DNA of 7,549 bases from contig PXEK01000244.1 in NCBI GenBank assembly GCA_003564735.1, forward strand, positions 1 to 7,549. The letters are read 5' to 3'. Positions 1-5,344 of the stretch are shown here, one piece after another. Made by a program: the position numbers and the translations under genes. The notes beneath the pieces are model-generated. The model did no database searches. It was not told where the DNA came from and worked only from the letters and a program-made list of their open reading frames with translations. Every line of letters starts with the position of its first letter. The stretch's first letter is position 1. This DNA comes from Cryomorphaceae bacterium. Lineage in GTDB: Bacteria > Bacteroidota > Bacteroidia > Flavobacteriales_G > Salibacteraceae.

Positions 1-9
1 CTCGAATTT

Positions 10-84
10 TCACCAAGGCTCGAACCAACGACCCTTCCCGAAGTTTCGGGATCAGATGCTCTAACCAACTGAGCTACTGAGGAA
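10..84 (-). repeat. Degenerate tRNA-Asn-like element, copy 1
   Basis: Read on the minus strand, this begins like a bacterial tRNA-Asn: 5' acceptor strand TCCTCAG, then TA, a D-arm GCTC-AGTTGGTTA-GAGC, and the 5' anticodon stem TCTGA. The anticodon loop and 3' stem are missing. In their place is TCCCGAAACTTCGGGA, a 7-bp palindromic hairpin with a 2-base centre (plus-strand 36-51). The variable and T-arm start (GGGTC GTTGG TTCGAGC) is tRNA-like again, but the 3' T-stem and 3' acceptor strand do not pair with their 5' partners. It therefore cannot form a normal cloverleaf and has no anticodon. I read it as a tRNA-derived repeat or pseudogene, not a working tRNA. The comparison to tRNA-Asn is from memory. 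The copy may continue beyond the left edge. Confidence 0.7.
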
Positions 85-105
85 TATTTTTACCGGTTCA
101 AATTA

Positions 106-180
106 TCACCAAGGCTTGAACCAACGACCCTTCCCGTAATTTCGGGATCAGATGCTCTAACCAACTGAGCTACTGAGGAA
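106..180 (-). repeat. Degenerate tRNA-Asn-like element, copy 2
   Basis: This is a direct repeat of the element at 10-84, offset by 96 bases and nearly identical along its length. The differences sit mainly in the inserted palindrome, which here reads TCCCGAAATTACGGGA on the minus strand (plus-strand 132-147, five outer base pairs and one mismatch inside), and in the T-loop (TTCAAGC instead of TTCGAGC). The tRNA-Asn-like acceptor 5' strand and D-arm are intact. The 3' T-stem and 3' acceptor strand are again unrelated to tRNA. The same departure from tRNA in both copies shows that the altered form was itself duplicated, so this is not two independent decays. Confidence 0.7.
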
Positions 181-185
181 TGTGT

Positions 186-226
186 TTTGGTAATTCGGAG
201 TTTTGTTCAAATTTCGAATTACCAAA
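186..226. repeat. Long inverted repeat (hairpin)
   Basis: TTTGGTAATTCG (186-197) and CGAATTACCAAA (215-226) are perfect 12-base inverted repeats. Pairing continues inward to 203/209 with two G-T wobbles, giving an 18-bp stem and a 5-base loop (204-208). There is no T-tract on either strand, so it is not a standard intrinsic terminator. It lies just outside tRNA-like copy 2 and its right arm runs into the remnant third copy. It may be part of the repeat unit or an RNA-processing structure; its function is unknown. Confidence 0.6.
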
Positions 227-260
227 TCTTCTCGAAGTTTTGAGGACAAATGCTCAAAAA
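206..260 (-). repeat. Possible third, decayed tRNA-like copy
   Basis: Positions 231-260 match the palindrome and adjoining D-arm part of copy 1 (37-66) at 21 of 30 positions without gaps. Positions 206-213 and 221-230 resemble the lead-in of copy 2 (ttcaaatt, then accaaggctt against accaaatctt). The segment matching the T-arm is deleted between them. The palindrome is kept as CTCGAAGTTTTGAG: one C-G pair has become T-A by a double change, and one G-C pair has become G-T. This is weaker than copies 1 and 2 and depends on a hand alignment. Confidence 0.4.
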
Positions 261-449
261 ATCACGAAGAGGTAATAAAGGAAGTAGATAATGTCTATCT
301 TCCTTCAAAGCGGGTGCAAATGTACAATACATTTCTAATATGCAAAACAAAAAATAATTTTTTCGAGCATGAAAATTGTCGCGCAAAAAAACTAATGTGT
401 GTTAGTGTTGTTATGAGTGATGTAACAATAAAATTTACGAATTAGAAAT
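261..449. other. AT-rich intergenic stretch before the SDR gene
   Basis: I see no convincing gene, RNA or hairpin here. An 80-codon open frame starting from TTG at 203 crosses the stretch, but it begins inside the hairpin, runs through repeat remnants and resembles no family I know. The promoter for the downstream SDR-flavin reductase-photolyase cluster probably lies here. I could not find a clean Bacteroidota-type pair of -33 TTTG and -7 TAnnTTTG elements. Confidence 0.4.
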
Positions 450-1142
450 ATGAAAAACTATATAGTTGTAGGCGGCACATCAGGTATCGGACTTGAATTG
501 ACAAAAAAGTTATCGAACGAAGGAAACAATGTTTATGTGATTTCACGCGAGTCGAAAAATATCGACGACTTGGAGAATGTTTTTCACTTGAGTGTTGATG
601 TTACAAAGCCTTTTGAAACTACGGGTTTACCTGAAGAAATTCACGGCCTGGCCTACTGTGCGGGCAGTATTAATTTAAAACCCTTCCATCGTTTTAGTGA
701 TGAGGACTTCGAAAGTGACTTTCAAGTGAATGTTATGGGAGCTGTGCGTATTGTAAGGGAAAATATCAAAGCTTTAAAAGCGGGAAACGCCTCTCTCGTG
801 TTTTTCTCTACGGTAGCGGTAAGTCAGGGAATGTCTTTTCACGCATCGGTAGCGGCTGCAAAAGGCGGTGTAGAGGGTCTTGCTAAGTCTATTGCTGCTG
901 AATATGCGCCAAAAATTCGAGCAAATGTTATTGCTCCGTCACTCACTGATACCCCAATGGCCGATAAGTTATTGAGTAACGATAAAAAACGAGAAGCGTC
1001 CTCTGAACGTCATCCGCTCAAACGTGTGGGTAATGCCGAAGAGTTGGCTTCTATTGCACACTTCCTGCTATCTGAAAAATCGGGTTGGATTACCGGTCAA
1101 GTCCTTGGTGTCGATGGTGGTATGTCGGCGCTCAGACCTTAA
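450..1142 (+). CDS. SDR-family oxidoreductase lacking the catalytic Tyr
   Basis: This 230-residue protein is a short-chain dehydrogenase/reductase with a Rossmann fold. The glycine-rich nucleotide site is GGTSGIG at residues 8-14, the NAG-like motif is CAG at 70-72, the structural Asn is N94 (VNV), the active-site Ser is S120, and the C-terminal GQVLGVDGG (216-224) is typical of FabG-like members. The usual YxxxK reads VAAAK: Lys is K138, but the Tyr position is V134. Ordinary SDR hydride chemistry needs that Tyr, so the protein may be a non-standard reductase, use another acid, or bind a nucleotide without turnover. The length is normal (230-250 is usual) and the frame is intact, so it is not a decayed gene. 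The stop is doubled (TAATAA). The flavin reductase-like gene starts 26 bases later, so the two are probably co-transcribed. The substrate cannot be told from sequence. Confidence 0.9.
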   Translation: MKNYIVVGGTSGIGLELTKKLSNEGNNVYVISRESKNIDDLENVFHLSVDVTKPFETTGLPEEIHGLAYCAGSINLKPFHRFSDEDFESDFQVNVMGAVRIVRENIKALKAGNASLVFFSTVAVSQGMSFHASVAAAKGGVEGLAKSIAAEYAPKIRANVIAPSLTDTPMADKLLSNDKKREASSERHPLKRVGNAEELASIAHFLLSEKSGWITGQVLGVDGGMSALRP

Positions 1143-1168
1143 TAAGTTTCGGTTTAATTTTGTGAGCT

Positions 1169-1813
1169 ATGAAAACTTACACCAAGGAAGATTTTGAGAA
1201 ACTTCCCTCGAGATACAAAGCCCGGTTTTTTAATAGTCTGTCCGGATTTAAACCAATTAGTTTAATCGGAACAAAATCGGCACAAGGGATAGAGAATGTT
1301 GCTCCTTTTAGTCGATTTGTACACATAGGTGCTCGACCGCCTTATATCGGAGTTATTTTCAGGCCTCATTCTGTCAGGCGTGATACGCTCGAAAACATCA
1401 GGGAAACGAAATCATTCACGATTAATCATGTTCATGAAAATATTGTGAAGCAAGCGCATCATGCAGCCGCTAAGTTTGATCAAGGTGTTTCAGAATTTGA
1501 CAAGGTAGGACTTACGGCGGAATATGGCGGGATGCCGGCTCCCTACGTGAAAGAGGCGAAGATAAAAATAGGGCTTCACCTCGCAGAGGAGCAGCGAATT
1601 ACCGTGAACGATACCATCTTGGTGGTAGGCAGCGTGGTAGAGGTTCAACTCAATGAACAATTGGTGAAAGAAGACGGGTTTATCGATTTGGTTGCGGCGG
1701 GCTCAATGGCATCGAGCAATGTGGATGCGTATTACAACGTCAGTAAGCATTCCAGGTTTGATTACCCTCAACCCGACGCTCCCGTGATTGATTTACCTAA
1801 AAAACGATTTTAA
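1169..1813 (+). CDS. Flavin reductase-like FMN-binding split-barrel protein
   Basis: This 214-residue cytoplasmic protein belongs to the flavin reductase / DIM6-NTAB group of FMN-binding split barrels. Visible family signs are ENVAPFSRF (42-50), the PPYIGVIF strand (57-64), RRDTLENI (70-77) followed by SFTINHV (82-88), which together shape the FMN phosphate and ring site, and a C-terminal ENVD/SNVDAYYN-type tail (183-190). Family members bind FMN and often reduce free flavin with NAD(P)H; some are oxidoreductases acting on other substrates. It lies 26 bases after the SDR gene and its TAA stop directly touches the ATG of the photolyase gene (TAAATG), so these two are very likely translated in a coupled way. 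Supply of reduced flavin to the photolyase, whose active cofactor is reduced FAD, is an attractive but unproven role. Membership is well supported; the substrate is not known. Confidence 0.85.
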   Translation: MKTYTKEDFEKLPSRYKARFFNSLSGFKPISLIGTKSAQGIENVAPFSRFVHIGARPPYIGVIFRPHSVRRDTLENIRETKSFTINHVHENIVKQAHHAAAKFDQGVSEFDKVGLTAEYGGMPAPYVKEAKIKIGLHLAEEQRITVNDTILVVGSVVEVQLNEQLVKEDGFIDLVAAGSMASSNVDAYYNVSKHSRFDYPQPDAPVIDLPKKRF

Positions 1814-3127
1814 ATGGCAAAAGACAGCGTTACTATTTTCTGGCATCGCAGAGATTTACGTACTCACGATAATCACGGGCTGTATGCGGCTCTGACCAAA
1901 AACAAAAATGTATTGCCCGTTTTTATATTCGATAAAAACATTCTCGATAAACTCGAAGATCGCGATGACAGGCGGGTCACTTTCATTCACAATCACATAC
2001 AACGGGTAAAAAAAGAGTATGAAAATGCCGGGGGTACGCTCAGGTTGTTTCACGATACGCCCGAGGAGGCCTTTAGAAAATTGCTGAATGAATTTGATGT
2101 TGAGAATGTTTACACCAATGGGGACTACGAGCCTTATGCAACTGAGAGAGATGAAAAAATTCAGTCGCTTTTGAAAGAGCGCGGGGCGGAGTTACACACT
2201 TTCAAAGATCAGGTTGTTTTTGAGAAATCGGAAATAACGAAAAACGATGGCGGCCCATATACCGTTTACACCCCTTATTCGAAAAAATGGAAGGAGCTGT
2301 TTGAAAGGTCAATGATTGACGAGTATGAGTCTCAAAATTATTTTCAGAACCTTTACCGACCCGATGCAGAGGCAAGAATCATTTCTTTGGAGAGTATGGG
2401 CTTCGAGGAAAACAATACGTATCTTGCCGATTACGAAGTGGGTAGGGAGCAACTTGAAAAGTACGGTGATAGGCGTGATTTACCTGCTGTAAAAGGAACT
2501 ACAAGGGCAAGTCACCATTTGCGCTTTGGAACAATCAGCATTCGAGAAATGACCCGCAAAGGGTTGCAGCACAGTGAAAAGTGGCTCAATGAACTTATAT
2601 GGAGAGAGTTTTACATGATGTTTTTGCATCACAACCCTCGCGTGGTGAAAGAGGCGTTCAGCAAGGAGTACGACCAAATTGAATGGAGAAATAATGAAGG
2701 AGAGTTTCAAAAGTGGTGTGACGGTAAAACCGGCTACCCTATTGTTGACGCCGGAATGCGGGAACTGAATGAAACCGGGTTTATGCATAACCGTGTGCGA
2801 ATGATTACCGCAAGCTTTTTGACGAAGCACTTGCTTGTTCACTGGTCGTGGGGTGAAGCCTATTTCGCCCGAAAGCTGCTCGACTTTGAATTATCTTCAA
2901 ATAACGGAGGTTGGCAGTGGGCTGCCGGCAGCGGCTGCGATGCAGCACCCTACTTCAGGGTTTTCAATCCCGAATTGCAAATGAAGAAATTTGACCCCGA
3001 TTTGAAATATGTTCGAAAGTGGGTGCCCGAGTACGAATCATTGGAATACGCCCAAAGTGCTATTGTTCCGCATAAAGTTGCACGGGAAAGAGCGTTGGAA
3101 ACGTATAAAAAGACCTTGAAAAAGTAA
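1814..3127 (+). CDS. phr: Deoxyribodipyrimidine photolyase, class I type
   Basis: This 437-residue flavoprotein uses blue light to split cyclobutane pyrimidine dimers in DNA. The N-terminal alpha/beta antenna domain starts with FWHRRDLR (9-16); the C-terminal helical FAD domain covers about 205-430. Visible motifs are TTRASHHL (229-236, FAD phosphate contact), NELIWREFY (259-267), KTGYPIVDAGMRELNETG (305-322), MHNRVRM (324-330) and NNGGWQWAAGSGCDAAPYF (363-381). By spacing against E. coli photolyase, the electron-transfer tryptophan triad is W291-W344-W367, the lesion-contacting residues are E260 and W263, and the Asn facing flavin N5 is N363. These support real dimer repair and not a signalling-only cryptochrome. 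The antenna chromophore (folate or deazaflavin) cannot be assigned. The gene begins directly after the flavin reductase-like stop without a spacer. The length is slightly below E. coli PhrB (about 470) and otherwise usual. Confidence 0.93.
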   Translation: MAKDSVTIFWHRRDLRTHDNHGLYAALTKNKNVLPVFIFDKNILDKLEDRDDRRVTFIHNHIQRVKKEYENAGGTLRLFHDTPEEAFRKLLNEFDVENVYTNGDYEPYATERDEKIQSLLKERGAELHTFKDQVVFEKSEITKNDGGPYTVYTPYSKKWKELFERSMIDEYESQNYFQNLYRPDAEARIISLESMGFEENNTYLADYEVGREQLEKYGDRRDLPAVKGTTRASHHLRFGTISIREMTRKGLQHSEKWLNELIWREFYMMFLHHNPRVVKEAFSKEYDQIEWRNNEGEFQKWCDGKTGYPIVDAGMRELNETGFMHNRVRMITASFLTKHLLVHWSWGEAYFARKLLDFELSSNNGGWQWAAGSGCDAAPYFRVFNPELQMKKFDPDLKYVRKWVPEYESLEYAQSAIVPHKVARERALETYKKTLKK

Positions 3128-3151
3128 TTTACAGGTAGAGTTTATCTAAGA

Positions 3152-3220
3152 GTTAGTACTGAATTTAAATTTCAATACTCTAACCGTTAAAAAAAATTGC
3201 AAAAATATTTATTTTAACGG
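3152..3220. promoter_or_regulatory. Two dyad symmetries between photolyase and rhodopsin
   Basis: The second dyad is the stronger: CCGTTAAAA (3184-3192) and TTTTAACGG (3212-3220) are perfect 9-base inverted repeats, and pairing resumes for 4 bp after one mismatch (3194-3197 with 3207-3210). The first is imperfect: GTTAG plus TACTGAA (3152-3163) against the complementary stretch ending CTAAC (3172-3184). The two share the base at 3184, so they could be alternative folds. No T-run follows the second stem, so it is a poor terminator. It could be an operator for the rhodopsin promoter or a 3' end stabiliser for the photolyase message. Confidence 0.4.
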
Positions 3221-3363
3221 GTCGAACTAACATATTTATAATAAGCCTATTAAAGTTTTTTTGCGACTGTTTCGCTCCCTTTGTTGCATTTTTTTTTTAA
3301 AACAATTAAACAAACAGGAAAAGTTCCATGTTACACCGGTCTAAACTTTTAAACTGTTAAATT
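3221..3363 (+). promoter_or_regulatory. Probable rhodopsin promoter and leader region
   Basis: This AT-rich stretch before the rhodopsin ATG should hold its promoter, as the gene starts a new unit. I found only partial matches to the Bacteroidota consensus, for example TCCCTTTG at 3276-3283, with TTTTTTG at 3257-3263 too close upstream. A run of ten T at 3289-3298 and a run of seven T at 3256-3262 stand out. GGAA/TTCC arms around 3318-3326 form a very small dyad. There is no Shine-Dalgarno site; the bases just before the start are ttaaatt, as is common in this phylum. Confidence 0.4.
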
Positions 3364-4125
3364 ATGAGTATGTATTTATTAGACCTGGTAGAGATACCAA
3401 AAGACGATCCGGTAGCATTTACCTTTTTCACGGGGTATATGGCTATGTTTGCAGCTGCAGTTTTCTTTTTCTTTGAAAGAAGCAGAGTTGATGATAAATG
3501 GAAAATATCATTGCTCGTTTCCGGTCTTATCACCGGTATTGCTGCAGTTCACTATTTTTACATGCGGGATTATTATGCCGCAACGGGTGAAAATCCCACA
3601 GCCTTACGTTACATTGATTGGACGCTGACTGTGCCGTTAATGTGCGTTGAGTTTTACTTATTAACCAAAGCAGCGGGAGCAAAATTATCTCTGTTGTGGA
3701 AGTTGATTCTGGCGGCCGTACTTATGCTCGTCGCAGGTTATATAGGTGAAGCTTTTGTTCCTTTAACTGAAGGGGGTGAACCGGCAGACGGTGCCACTGC
3801 TCACAGTGTAACTTGGGGAGTAATCTCTACCATAGGTTACGTGTATATTCTTTACACGGCATGGTTTGGAGAGGTAAAAAAGCTCGCTGACAAAACAGGA
3901 GACGCCACGGTTATTAAAGGAATTAACATTCTCGCCTGGTTCGTACTCGTAGGATGGGCCATTTATCCTATTGGTTATATGTGTATGCCCGGTGGTTGGT
4001 TGAACATTGCTTTAGGCTGGGAATCTTCTAACGTAGACTTATTTTATAACATCGCTGATGCGGTGAATAAAATTGGTTTTGGTTTAGTTGTTTACTCTGT
4101 TGCCATTGGAGCATCTAAAAAATAA
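3364..4125 (+). CDS. Green-type proteorhodopsin, proton pump
   Basis: This 253-residue membrane protein with seven predicted helices (roughly 17-38, 48-68, 80-101, 108-128, 148-169, 185-206, 222-249) is a retinal-binding, light-driven outward proton pump. Helix C reads RYIDWTLTVPLMCVEFY (82-98): proton acceptor D85, T89 and donor E96 form the DTE motif of proteorhodopsins. H63 matches the His partnering the acceptor. Retinal binds K236 in NIADAVNKIGFG, with D232 as counter-ion. The tuning position (105 in green proteorhodopsin) is M93, the state usual in green-absorbing Bacteroidota forms. In helix E, aligning YILY (161-164) to bacteriorhodopsin places G152 at Trp138, the glycine exchange seen at the carotenoid site of xanthorhodopsin. 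ATG at 3370 is an alternative start. A strong terminator follows, and the genes that make its retinal come next. Confidence 0.97.
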   Translation: MSMYLLDLVEIPKDDPVAFTFFTGYMAMFAAAVFFFFERSRVDDKWKISLLVSGLITGIAAVHYFYMRDYYAATGENPTALRYIDWTLTVPLMCVEFYLLTKAAGAKLSLLWKLILAAVLMLVAGYIGEAFVPLTEGGEPADGATAHSVTWGVISTIGYVYILYTAWFGEVKKLADKTGDATVIKGINILAWFVLVGWAIYPIGYMCMPGGWLNIALGWESSNVDLFYNIADAVNKIGFGLVVYSVAIGASKK

Positions 4126-4142
4126 AAGAACTTTTTAACCAC

Positions 4143-4174
4143 AAGCCGCTCTCAAGGTTGAGAGCGGCTTTTTT
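4143..4174 (+). terminator. Intrinsic terminator after proteorhodopsin
   Basis: AAGCCGCTCTCAA (4143-4155) pairs perfectly with TTGAGAGCGGCTT (4158-4170) around a 2-base centre, in practice about 12 bp with a 4-base loop. A six-T run (4169-4174) follows. It lies 18 bases after the rhodopsin stop and only 12 bases before the crtY ATG. It should end most rhodopsin transcripts. crtY and blh would then depend on read-through or on a promoter inside the 3' part of the rhodopsin gene. The T-run is absent on the other strand, so it works in the plus direction only. Confidence 0.92.
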
Positions 4175-4186
4175 GTGTCTTGAAAT

Positions 4187-5344
4187 ATGACAAGCAATAA
4201 CAAAATAGATTACGGTATAGTAGGCGCCGGGGCTGCAGGACTTTGGCTGGCTTTGGAACTGGACCGAGGTAATTGCTTGACAAATAGAAAGCTTATTATT
4301 TTTGAGGAAAATGCACAAAAAGGCGATGATAGAACATGGTGCTTTTGGAGCCCTGATGATGTTGGTGATTCTGTTATAAAGAATTCTGTTTCTCATAGCT
4401 GGAGCCGAGTGTCTTATTCATGCAGCGCGAAAAATTCAATATCCATATCACCATATCGTTATTATTACATTAGAAGCTCAGATTTTTATGAAGAGGCAAA
4501 GCGGGTATTGAATAAAAATCCGAATATAGAATTCGTTTATGAATCTGTAGAAGACTATACTTCAACCGATGTTGGTATTGAATTAAAAACCGGCACGGGT
4601 CAAAAAATTATGTGTGAGAAAGTTTTCACATCAGCTTTCAAACCTTTTTACAGCCTTCCCCAAATACACTTCTGGCAAACATTTGCAGGTCGCCGGGTGA
4701 AATTCGAAAAAGAGGTATTTGACAATCGTTGTTTTACCTTAATGGATTTTGGAATACCTCAAGGTGGCGCAACTCAATTTCTGTATGTTCTTCCCACTTC
4801 AAAAACTGAGGCCCTTATTGAAGTGACTAAATTCGGTAAAGAAGATTTGGATCGGGAATTTGCTTCTCAAACCATTGAAAAGGCCGTTAAGACTTTTGAT
4901 GCAGGATACCGATTTATTGATGAGGAAACGGGAAAAATCCCAATGTCACTAAAACTGGAAAGTGAATTTAGCACCCATCCCGACGCTCGTATAATACCTA
5001 TCGGCACTGTCTCGGGCGCCATCAAAGCTACCACGGGCTATGGATTCCTTGAAATGCGAAATCGAGCTAAAGTAATAGCCCAAGGCTGTATTTCGGGAAA
5101 TTTTCAACCTTTTCGTCAATCGGCGCGGTTTAAGTTTTACGACCAACTGCTTTTGACCATACTCAAAGAGGAGCCTCAACGGGGTAAGGAGGTGTTTACT
5201 TCGCTGCTCTACGGAACGCCTCCCCAAAAGGTTTTTAAATTCCTTAGTGAAAAAACCTCTATCTTTGAAGACTTACACGTATTTTCATCACTGCCCGTTA
5301 CTTTGTTTTTAAAACATTTAGTGAAATTAAATTGGAACAAGTGA
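4187..5344 (+). CDS. crtY: Lycopene beta-cyclase, CrtY type
   Basis: This 385-residue FAD-dependent enzyme closes both ends of lycopene into beta rings, giving beta-carotene. The dinucleotide site is GAGAAG (13-18) after a beta strand. The family motif DDRTWCFW sits at 47-54, QTFAGRRVKF at 164-173, the acidic strand IEVT at 211-214 (E212 matches the region of the essential Glu in bacterial CrtY), and TTGYGF at 282-287. The length matches CrtY (about 380-390) and the protein is full length. The start lies 12 bases after the rhodopsin terminator, with no clear Shine-Dalgarno site. Its last codons overlap the start of the dioxygenase gene by 4 bases, so the two are translationally coupled and act in sequence: beta-carotene made here is cut into retinal. 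The genes that make lycopene are not in the window. Confidence 0.93.
   Translation: MTSNNKIDYGIVGAGAAGLWLALELDRGNCLTNRKLIIFEENAQKGDDRTWCFWSPDDVGDSVIKNSVSHSWSRVSYSCSAKNSISISPYRYYYIRSSDFYEEAKRVLNKNPNIEFVYESVEDYTSTDVGIELKTGTGQKIMCEKVFTSAFKPFYSLPQIHFWQTFAGRRVKFEKEVFDNRCFTLMDFGIPQGGATQFLYVLPTSKTEALIEVTKFGKEDLDREFASQTIEKAVKTFDAGYRFIDEETGKIPMSLKLESEFSTHPDARIIPIGTVSGAIKATTGYGFLEMRNRAKVIAQGCISGNFQPFRQSARFKFYDQLLLTILKEEPQRGKEVFTSLLYGTPPQKVFKFLSEKTSIFEDLHVFSSLPVTLFLKHLVKLNWNK

Noticed and set aside
10..180. Two functional tRNA-Asn genes on the minus strand
   Set aside because: There is no anticodon loop, the 3' T-stem does not pair with its 5' strand, and the 3' acceptor strand is absent in both copies.
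1..260. CRISPR array
   Set aside because: There are only two good copies, the units are tRNA-like and about 75 bases long, and there are no short unique spacers of even length.
203..445. An 80-codon plus-strand open frame starting at TTG
   Set aside because: It starts in the loop of the hairpin at 186-226, runs through repeat remnants, has low-complexity composition and resembles no family I recognise.
2480..2842. Minus-strand 120-codon open frame inside the photolyase gene
   Set aside because: It lies wholly within a strongly supported gene on the other strand and its translation has no recognisable domain.
1814..3127. Cryptochrome without repair activity
   Set aside because: The Asn at the flavin N5 position (N363), the lesion-contacting E260 and W263 and the full Trp triad all match dimer photolyases.
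3184..3220. Intrinsic terminator for the photolyase gene
   Set aside because: The stem is AT-rich and followed by gtcgaac, not a T-run, so it is kept only as a dyad of unknown role.
4115..4396. Minus-strand 93-codon open frame across the rhodopsin terminator and crtY start
   Set aside because: It covers the terminator hairpin and the conserved FAD-binding end of crtY, so it is a chance frame.
4949..5227. Minus-strand 92-codon open frame inside crtY
   Set aside because: It is a shadow of the cyclase coding sequence with no family resemblance.
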